DNA of 13,040 bases from Thalassiosira profunda (lineage: Eukaryota; Bacillariophyta; Thalassiosirophyceae; Thalassiosirales; Thalassiosiraceae). Below, piece after piece: positions 1 through 6,524 of this stretch. The notes under the pieces are model-generated. The model searched no databases. It was not told where the DNA came from and worked only from the letters and a program-made list of their open reading frames with translations. A program made the translations under genes and the position numbers. The stretch spans positions 1-13,040 of the forward strand of contig JALLAP010001552.1 of assembly GCA_036939355.1 (NCBI GenBank). Direction: 5' to 3'. The first letter of the stretch is position 1. Every line of letters begins with the position of its first letter.

Positions 1-1
1 C

Positions 2-208
2 CGCCGCGCCCTCCCCCACCCCGTCACTCACCGGCCGCCCTTCCTCGTCCCCCCTCTCCAATCCTCGGAGCTCCTGCCGCTCATCTCCGGCGTCGGCTGC
101 CAGGCCGCCGACGGCGCGGGGGGCGAGGGAGGAGGCGCGGGCGGCTTCGTCAAGGGGGCTTCCCAGAGCGAGCATCGGAGGGTATCAATGCGAATGTTGG
201 TTAAGTAA
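2..208 (+). CDS. C-terminal end of an unidentified protein (partial, 5' end outside window)
   Basis: An open frame enters at the left edge and ends at TAA (206-208), giving 68 visible residues. It begins Pro/Arg-rich, contains a more ordinary stretch (SSELLPLISGVGCQAADG), then a Gly-rich run, and ends with a basic tail (SEHRRVSMRMLVK). The mix of hydrophobic and charged residues fits real coding sequence better than the opposite strand, whose frame over the same bases opens only with GTG and is almost pure Pro/Ala/Ser. No domain is recognised. It could be the last exon of a multi-exon gene, and an acceptor site outside the window cannot be judged. Its role is unknown. Confidence 0.4.
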   Translation, partial: RRALPHPVTHRPPFLVPPLQSSELLPLISGVGCQAADGAGGEGGGAGGFVKGASQSEHRRVSMRMLVK

Positions 209-453
209 TCTTGGGCGAAATCTTTTCCCGGCACTCGATTTGTCAGCGGAGGAATTGGGTGTACCGGTAAATTCTACGTAGACTCACCTTACTTAAGGGA
301 ATTTGGTCACGGTCTGAACGGAGGGATGGACGGCGTTGCACACTCCTCTTATTGCCCTGGTTGCACCCCCAGTTTTCCCGTGCCCCAATCCAAGATCCAA
401 GATCCACAAAATCCAAGATCCGCCGAGCAGCCGCGTTGACACCCCTCAACACC
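209..453. promoter_or_regulatory. Spacer between two plus-strand genes (3' region of the left gene, 5' region of the J/PARP-finger/BRCT gene)
   Basis: No convincing gene is seen in these 245 bp. The only local structure is a short duplicated word: AATCCAAGATCC occurs at 387-398 and again at 410-421, with CCAAGATCC also partly repeated between them. This lies 33 to 67 bp before the ATG at 454, so it is probably 5' UTR or core promoter. No clear TATA box was found. Confidence 0.4.
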
Positions 454-2742
454 ATGACGAAGATCAAGCCTCGCCCCCTCCTCGCCGACCTCGGTATCAC
501 CGATGCCTCCCCCTTTCAGGACTGCGACGATATCGGGGAGGAGTTCAAGGTGCTGCGCAAGACCTATCTCAAGAAGGCGCTGGCGGACCACCCGGTGAGT
601 TCCCAGTTCCGACTCCGTCATTGGCGCTGTCGTGCACGTGTCTGCGCCGGGGCGCCATCGGTGGCGTGTCGGGCGCCCCTTTGTCGATAAAATCCGTGCA
701 ATTAGTTGCGTCTCTCCGCCCGGAGTGTTGCAATTAATTGCAGGGCGGGTGGGCGGCGCGGGAACGGTTCCCGGACACACATGTGTGCCATTCGCTAAAA
801 TATCATCATCGTTCAATATTATCCAGGACAAGGGCGGCGATCCCGTGGTCTTCCACGCTACGCAGGCCGCGTGGGAGGTGCTGAGGGATCTGTATGACGA
901 GAACAAAATCCTCGGGGGAAGTTTCACCTCCTACTTTGACGGCACCACCGCCGCGGAGGGAGACGAGGAGGACGACGAGGAGCTAAACGAGCTCTACAAG
1001 AAGTACGCCAACAACACGACCGTGCCCTCCTCCGAGTACTTCGAGGCCGCGGCCGAGGAGGAAGTGCCGGGATATAAGGTCGAGTTGGCCAAGAGCGGGC
1101 GCAGCGAGTGCAATAAGTGCAAGGGGAAGATAGGGAAGGGGGAAGTCCGGGTTGGCTCGCTGGACAAGGTGGCGGGGAGCTACGGCCGCTGGCACCACTT
1201 GGACTGCTGGAGGGTGCCGGTCAAGGTCCAGTGCGTATCTTTTGTTCATGTATGTGATGTATCTTTGCTGTGCACAACTCTAATGCACTGCATTCCAACT
1301 ACAGAAATGGATTGACGGTCCCATCGAACGACGAGGCATCGTTGCGAGATCTCATCTCTTGACGGGGGTGGCCGCATTGAGCGACGAAAACAAAAGCCTC
1401 TTCGTGCAGCACTGCGTCAACAGCGAGCACTGGGCGAGGGGGAGGAAGCGTAAGAACAAGCCGCTGGAAATCATGGACGACGCCGGCAGCGCAAAGAAGG
1501 GGAAGACTCAGACGACGGTGGGCGGGGCGTCTGCCGGGGGTGGATCGGGCAACATTGTTCCTGGAAGTTTCGTTGTGCTGGTACCCGGGGTGGACGGGGC
1601 TTTGAGCAGCGACGCCCTGAAGGGCAAGACGTTCGTGATCTCTGGCTGCTTCCCCGAGGCGGGAGGTGGAGAGGGGGACGCGGTTGGTGTCGAGAATGTC
1701 AAAGCAATGATCGATTCGTTCGGAGGTCGAGTGGTGTCGAGGTTCTCGAAGAAAACCAGTGAGTGCGGGGCGCGGTATCCTTCGTTATCATTCTATTTGT
1801 ACCTGACTCATATGATGTGCACCCATCGAGTGCAGACTACCTGTTGGTGGGACGAGACGCCGTGGCCAGCAAGATGAAGGACGCCACGAAGCGAGAGGTG
1901 GTCGTCATCAGCCTGCGCCGGCTGCAGGGCCTCTTGCTGGGACACTGCACGCTTGCCAAATTGGCCACGTACCCCGCGTTGACAGCTGATGCCTTCGTGG
2001 GCAATTTTTATCAAGCGCAAGCTGCTGGACCTCCTCCTCCGGGCGCTGCCAATGCACCCGCCAAGCCGGCTGCTGCCAAGAAGCCGGCCGCCGAAGCGAA
2101 GGCGCCGCCCAAATCTGAGGTTCCCTCGGACCAAAAGCCATCTGCTGCCAAAGCGCCTCCTGCCGCCGCCGCCGCCGCCAAGGCGGCCTCGGCGAGCACT
2201 GCGATGGTTGCCGTTGCCGGATCGTCCAACGAAGCCACCAGTACTGCTGTCGTCAATCACACTGGCAAGAAGGTCAAGTTCCAAATCCCTCGCCCCGGAG
2301 TCAACGGTGCTATTGCGGCCGACGCATTGGAGGGCAAGCGGTTCGTATTGACGGGGACGTTTCCGGAGCTCGGAGGAGGAACTGGCCTCACTCTCGGCAA
2401 GGATCGTACCACTGCAATGATCGAAAGGTACGTCGAAAGCTCGCTATTGTGCCGTATGCATTGCCACGCGCTAGTCTCACATTCCCAAACTGGAACGACA
2501 GCTTCGGCGGTAGGGTGACCTCCGCCGTTTCCGGCAAGACCGACATGCTTCTGGTCGGCAAGGATCCCGGAGCGTCGAAGGTCGGCAAGGCGACCACACG
2601 TGGCATCCCGCTGATCACTCTGGTCTCTCTCCAGAAGCTCCTCTTAGGCACGGCGAGCCTGGAGGACATGGCGAGCGAGCCGCCTCCCAGGATCACCAAC
2701 TTTTCGGCCGGATACCCTGGCCAGAAGCGCCTTGGATACTGA
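454..2742 (+). CDS. J domain + PARP-type zinc finger + tandem BRCT protein (five exons)
   Basis: Proposed exons are 454-594, 827-1234, 1305-1758, 1836-2427 and 2502-2742, giving about 611 residues. All junctions are GT-AG and keep frame. Residues 8-75 form a J domain: a basic helix II (FKVLRKTYLKKALA) leads to HPD at 46-48, then a third helix. An acidic linker (about 90-100) follows. A PARP-type zinc finger lies at about 130-220, with ligands C142, C145, H171 and C174 and the conserved W169/W175 context. BRCT 1 is at about 286-370, BRCT 2 at about 489-575, and an Ala/Pro/Lys-rich linker joins them. From known families, PARP-type fingers recognise DNA nicks and ends, BRCT domains bind DNA ends or phosphopeptides, and J domains stimulate Hsp70 ATPase. 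A nuclear role at DNA breaks or replication, with Hsp70 recruitment, is inference. The BRCTs resemble RFC1-type domains. The first ATG after the CAACACC context was used. No catalytic PARP domain is present, so it is not a PARP enzyme. Confidence 0.88.
595..826 (+). other. Intron 1 of the J/PARP-finger/BRCT gene
   Basis: Donor GTGAGT at 595 and acceptor TATCCAG ending at 826, phase 0. It is 232 bp, about three times longer than the other introns of this gene. It separates codons for H46-P47 from D48, so the HPD motif exists only after splicing. If retained, the frame reads HPV and reaches a stop at 688-690. Inside are several palindromes: TGCAATTAATTGCA (729-742), GGAACGGTTCC (761-771) and CACACATGTGTG (776-787). 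Confidence 0.85.
1235..1304 (+). other. Intron 2 of the J/PARP-finger/BRCT gene
   Basis: Acceptor ACTACAG ends at 1304, and the downstream frame (KWIDGP) is fixed at phase 0. Two donors keep frame: GTATCT at 1235 (chosen) or GTCCAG at 1226 after AAG, which would remove V, Q and C. Both leave the zinc-finger ligands intact. An intron is required because the exon 2 frame and the exon 3 frame differ and exon 2 otherwise ends at a stop at 1313-1315. Confidence 0.7.
1759..1835 (+). other. Intron 3 of the J/PARP-finger/BRCT gene
   Basis: Donor GTGAGT at 1759 and acceptor GTGCAG ending at 1835, phase 1, 77 bp. Splicing rebuilds an Asn codon (A + AC) and gives the BRCT core KKTNYLLVG, which matches KTDMLLVG in the second BRCT unit. 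That match supports the exact junction. Confidence 0.85.
2428..2501 (+). other. Intron 4 of the J/PARP-finger/BRCT gene
   Basis: Donor GTACGT at 2428 and acceptor CGACAG ending at 2501, phase 2, 74 bp. Joining AG + C makes Ser and gives AMIESFGGRV, which matches AMIDSFGGRV in the first BRCT unit. Confidence 0.87.
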
Positions 2743-2871
2743 AGCCCCGATGGTCTTTTGCATTCATGCAGTATTTCAGTAAGGGATCACCCTGGGTCTG
2801 AGCCAACATAACTGAATAGATCTCTTTCATTTCAACTTTGCGCCCTTGCTATATCAGGACGCACTCATTGC
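2743..2871. other. Convergent 3' spacer
   Basis: The 129 bp between the stop of the J/PARP-finger/BRCT gene and the stop of the F-box gene is more AT-rich than the flanking coding sequence. It presumably carries both polyadenylation regions. No coding signal or clear AATAAA hexamer was noted. Confidence 0.5.
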
Positions 2872-4191
2872 TCATTGTCGTATCGTCAACTGGCACTTCC
2901 TTTTAGGATCGTCGAACAAGTCTGGCGTGACATAATCGCTTTCACGAATGTCCACAGATGCTAGAGCTGGGCATTGCAGCGTTGTTTGCTTGCTGTTCAG
3001 CTCAGCACAGCGGGATAAATCCAAAGTCACCAGCAATGGACAACGCAGACTCAAGGTCATCAGTGGCAGGCGGCACAGAGAGAGCTCCTTCAGAACGGCC
3101 GAAGACAAAGAGAGAGCCTTCAAATACATGCACTGAGAAAAATTGATTCGTTGCAGCGTTTGACACCAAATGGTCGCGTTCGATAGATGCACACACAGAG
3201 ACAAATCGATGTCTTCGAGTGTTGTAGAAATGGTTGGGTCCGACAGTGCTGTATCCACAGTTCCCTTCGTCGTCGACGGTGTTGATAAATCAATGTTCAG
3301 ATATCTCACTGCTGAACAGTGATGCAGATCAAGCTTTTTCAGGCGGGGACTGAATGTCGCAAGACCTGTTCCGGCATCCAGCAAACCATCGCCATTGAAT
3401 GCATGACATGAGCTGATACAAAGAACCTCGAGTGATGGGCAGAATGAATCTACGCCCAGTGAACGCAGATTGTTGCATTCTCGTAAAATCAGGGTCCGCA
3501 ATGTCGCTGATTGAATGGTGGGAAGCTGGAGAAGGCCACCCGCTGTCAGTTTGAGGTGTACCAACGTGTTAGAGAAAGGCTTCATGATAGATTCCTCGAC
3601 CTGCGTATCGGTGAGGTATCGACAGGAACCTCGGAGAGTCAGGTGTGTTATCTGATGCGATGCACGAAGAAGAGAATGGACGAGTGGGTTCTCCCTGTTC
3701 TGCATAATGCCTTGAATCGTCAATCTCCGCAGTTTTTCTAGCCGAATGTCGGTGTGCAAGCTGTAGGAGGGAGGCGCAGCTGCCCCCCGCTCTCCCTCCA
3801 AGGGTTGGATATCGTGTACACTCAACAGCTCCAACTGCTCCAGATTGTCCGCACACTCGGCTTCGTGCAACAGGTTGCAAACATAGCGGGGGTGGACGAC
3901 TGCCCCATTCCTTCCCTGAACCAACGATTCGTACGTCAATTGAAGTCCTACTAATCGCAGCGAGCGCAGGTTGGGAAAGGATTCCAGCAGGATCCTCATC
4001 CTTCTTGCTGGCAGCGCTGCAACAACATCTTTTGTCTCGTCCATCCATACATCGTGCGTGGATTGGAATATATCCCGAAAGCGCGCACAAACAAGACGCA
4101 TGCGAAGCACATCCATCAGGTGGAGGTGGGATAATATATTCGGCAAGTGCTCCTCGGGGAGGCTCAGGAGAGCATGGAGAGAAGTCGACAT
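2872..4191 (-). CDS. F-box / leucine-rich repeat protein
   Basis: A single uninterrupted exon encodes 439 residues, from ATG (complement of 4189-4191) to TGA (complement of 2872-2874). Residues about 9-50 match an F-box: LPEEHLPNILSHL, then a second helix with LRMRLVCARFRDIF, and a Trp at residue 49. The rest, about 90-430, is a series of at least ten leucine-rich repeats of the Cys-containing F-box type, for example LRTLILRECNNL, LEVLCISSCHAF, LKKLDLHHCSAV and LVTLDLSRCAEL. Proteins of this class are substrate receptors of SCF (Skp1-Cullin1-F-box) ubiquitin ligases: the F-box binds Skp1 and the LRR arc binds the target. The target cannot be told from sequence. It is transcribed divergently from the GRIP golgin and convergently with the BRCT gene. 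Confidence 0.88.
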   Translation of the reverse strand: MSTSLHALLSLPEEHLPNILSHLHLMDVLRMRLVCARFRDIFQSTHDVWMDETKDVVAALPARRMRILLESFPNLRSLRLVGLQLTYESLVQGRNGAVVHPRYVCNLLHEAECADNLEQLELLSVHDIQPLEGERGAAAPPSYSLHTDIRLEKLRRLTIQGIMQNRENPLVHSLLRASHQITHLTLRGSCRYLTDTQVEESIMKPFSNTLVHLKLTAGGLLQLPTIQSATLRTLILRECNNLRSLGVDSFCPSLEVLCISSCHAFNGDGLLDAGTGLATFSPRLKKLDLHHCSAVRYLNIDLSTPSTTKGTVDTALSDPTISTTLEDIDLSLCVHLSNATIWCQTLQRINFSQCMYLKALSLSSAVLKELSLCRLPLMTLSLRCPLLVTLDLSRCAELNSKQTTLQCPALASVDIRESDYVTPDLFDDPKRKCQLTIRQ

Positions 4192-4736
4192 GATGCGAGG
4201 ACCCGGTTTGGCTCTTCAGTCAGGACGACAGCGCCGCTCCTCACTCGCTGCGGGTATTGCAATTTTCAGCAGATGCACCCCGATGGATCACTGGCTCACC
4301 CCGTGCCCGTCGTCCTTTGCTCCCGCCCGTTCCTTGGCGTTCACTCTCTGCCGCTGTCAGATTTGCAAATTTCAGCAGATGCGCCCCGATTGGGACGATC
4401 AAAGGCAAGGGTGGGGCGCCCTGGCGTGCCGGTCGACCCCTTAGCTCCCCCTCCTGCGGCTGCTTCCTGTTAGTTCCTGTTGCTTTTTTTCTGTTTTGAT
4501 TGCCTTGAAGATATTAGTTACAACCCCTAGTGAAATGGTATGCCAGGAATCAGGTGCACCACTTGAAATTGATGAAAAGTTTACCATTAAACCCAGAGGC
4601 TAATAAAATCACTGACACTACTTCAACTAGGTATGACTGGCTGCTTAACTAGGTACATAATAGTGTCCTCCCCGTCCCCCGGGTCGGAGCAAGCTATCTA
4701 GTCCAAGCAGCCGTTGTCGTGCGGGCCCACCCTGAG
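4192..4736. promoter_or_regulatory. Divergent promoter region between the F-box/LRR gene and the GRIP golgin
   Basis: No believable gene was found in this 545 bp. The left part (4192-4450) is GC-rich and carries a 28 bp imperfect direct repeat. The right part, about 4480-4665, is clearly AT-rich, unlike the rest of the window. It contains AACTAGGTA at 4625-4633 and again at 4647-4655. It should hold the start sites for both genes, but none can be placed from sequence. Confidence 0.5.
4257..4390. repeat. Pair of 28 bp imperfect direct repeats in the divergent promoter
   Basis: Copy 1 is at 4257-4284 and copy 2 at 4363-4390, identical at 26 of 28 positions by eye. Both share the core TTTCAGCAGATGC followed by CCCCGAT. 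The start-to-start distance is 106 bp, close to ten DNA helical turns. Copy 2 also overlaps the palindrome ATTTGCAAAT at 4361-4370. Copy 1 begins 66 bp upstream of the F-box ATG. A shared transcription-factor site is inferred, not shown. Confidence 0.75.
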
Positions 4737-6452
4737 ATGGACATCAGCACCCACTCCACCGCCTCCTCCCAATCGCAGCCCCAGCAGCCGCAGGGGGGTG
4801 CGATGGGGGGAGGAAGCGCGGCGGCGGCGCCCCCAACGGCGGCCGCGCCCGGCAAGAAACCGCCGTCGCGGGAACAGGCCCAGCTGGCCAAACTGCGGGA
4901 GGCCAACGCCAAGTACAAGAACCTGCTGAAGCTGGCGAAGGGGCGGATCCAGGAGCAGGAGGGCGTGTTGGACGAGCGGCGGTGTGAGTATGGATATATC
5001 TTGGTTTCTTGCTGTCGGTGCTGTGATTATTTGGCGCACTGACACTGCATGCTCTTGTGTCCCCTTTTGCCGTTGCTGCAACTGCTGATTTGCAACCACT
5101 CCTCGCTGCTGCTTGAAATTCAACGCGACGATACTAAACCACGATAATATACACAACAAATTGACTGCGGCTGGCACCAACAGCGGAGGTCAAGCAGCTG
5201 ACTACCCAACTCAACGATGCCAATTCACAAATTGACACCCTCCAGTCTGCGGCAGCGGCAGGGGGGACAACAGGCGGCGGCGGATCCTCTTCCATTGACC
5301 CCAATGAGACGACCATTTTGAGGGTGTGCCAACGAGTGAAGGAGGAAATTGCAGACGATAGAGAGGACCCAAATGACGAAATTGGAGACGCGGGCATGGA
5401 CACCAACGACGAGGATTCGTGCGAAATTTGGGCGCTGATTGAGTACGAAATTGCGGACAACGACGGCGCGAACAATCCGCTCACCACCCCCTCCTTCCGG
5501 AGGCACAAGCAATGGCAACGATTCGCCACGGAATCGGCCCTCTCGGACCACATCCGCCGCGATACGGGAGAACCATTGACGCTGCCCCCGTACTCGCTCA
5601 GCCCCGAGCAATCCCGGAAAATGCAGGAGGAGGCCAAAAAGGCCGTGGCGTCCATCTCGGAGGAATTCCGGAGGTTTCGCGTCCGGGCCGAGGTGGCCAA
5701 GAAGCAGGCGGACGCGACCGTCCGCGCCCTGCACACGAACAGCGTCCAGACCACCCGCATGCGAATAGAGGGGCAGGACATCGAGAGCGAGCTGGCCCAG
5801 GCGAAGACGGACCACGCCCGCCTGGCCGCCTTGCGCGCCGAGATGGCCGAACAGGAATCGCGGTGGAAGGAGAGCTACGATTTGTTGCTGGCCGAGAACG
5901 AAAAGCTGAAATCGTCGGGGGCCGAGGCGCTGCTGGCCGCGCAGTGGAGGCATCGCTACGAGGCATGCCTGAAGGAGAAGGAGGACGCCGTGACGAACCT
6001 GGATATGGAGAAGGAGAAGGTGGTCGAACTGCAGGACATGCGGAAGAAGGCGGACGCGGGAAAGTACGAGTCCAAGTACCGAGATTTGAAGGTGAGTCTG
6101 GGGGATGCACTAGAGTGCAGGAAGCACGATGCACCTGCCTCTCGCGCCGTTCAACCATTTGTCTAACCCACTCGCTTCGCAACAGGAGTCGTTCCGCTTG
6201 TACCGCAAAAAGGCAAAGGAGATATTCCTGGCGCAGCAACAGGGAGAGACCGGCTTCATGCCATCTCTGCACGATTCCGGCGCGGAGGTGGCGAAGATTT
6301 CCTACCTAAAGAACCTCATGGTGAACTACCTGGCCTCGGATGCAGCCGTGAGGGAGCACATGGAGCCAGCCATTGGCACCGTATTGAATTTCACGGACGA
6401 CGACCGGGAAAAGATAAAGAAGCAGAAGGAGCAGAATGAGAGCTGGTTTTAG
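4737..6452 (+). CDS. GRIP-domain golgin-like coiled-coil protein (three exons)
   Basis: Exons 4737-4983, 5184-6091 and 6186-6452 give 473 residues. The frame is open from a GTG at 4719, but the first ATG is at 4737. Order of parts: a Gln/Ala/Gly/Pro-rich start (1-45); a first coiled coil (about 46-103); a Gly/Ser linker; an acidic, Trp-containing block (about 124-214) that I do not recognise; a long charged coiled coil (about 223-400); and a C-terminal GRIP domain (about 422-462). The GRIP match is ISYLKNLMVNYLA with the key aromatic Y425, then PAIGTVLNFTDDDREKI. GRIP golgins dock on the trans-Golgi network by binding the GTPase Arl1 and tether incoming vesicles. This location and role come from the family. 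At 473 residues it is shorter than the large animal GRIP golgins. It converges closely with the acetyl-CoA transporter gene. Confidence 0.82.
4984..5183 (+). other. Intron 1 of the GRIP golgin gene
   Basis: Donor GTGAGT at 4984 and acceptor CCAACAG ending at 5183, phase 1, 200 bp. Splicing joins T + CG to Ser and continues the heptad-rich coiled coil (VLDERR-S-EVKQLTTQL). Without splicing the frame stops at 5040-5042. Confidence 0.82.
6092..6185 (+). other. Intron 2 of the GRIP golgin gene
   Basis: Donor GTGAGT at 6092 and acceptor CGCAACAG ending at 6185, phase 0, 94 bp. It joins KYRDLK to ESFRLYRKKAKE, keeping the coiled coil in register just before the GRIP domain. Confidence 0.85.
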
Positions 6453-6524
6453 AGGCGGAGTGTGTCTGCTGTTTGGGAGCAGCAGTGACAGAGAATAGAT
6501 CAGAGTCTCCTCTAGAAACTATGC

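Noticed and set aside
28..234. Minus-strand frame at the left edge
   Set aside because: It begins with GTG and is mostly Pro/Ala/Ser. The plus-strand frame ending at 208 has more protein-like composition.
349..927. Minus-strand frame of 192 codons across exon 1 and intron 1 of the J/PARP-finger/BRCT gene
   Set aside because: It crosses a well-supported plus-strand intron and exons encoding a J domain, and has no recognisable content.
5512..6309. Overlapping plus-strand and minus-strand frames across exon 2 of the golgin
   Set aside because: They are Arg/Gly/Pro-rich with no motif, while the chosen frame gives regular heptads and leads by clean splice sites into a GRIP domain.
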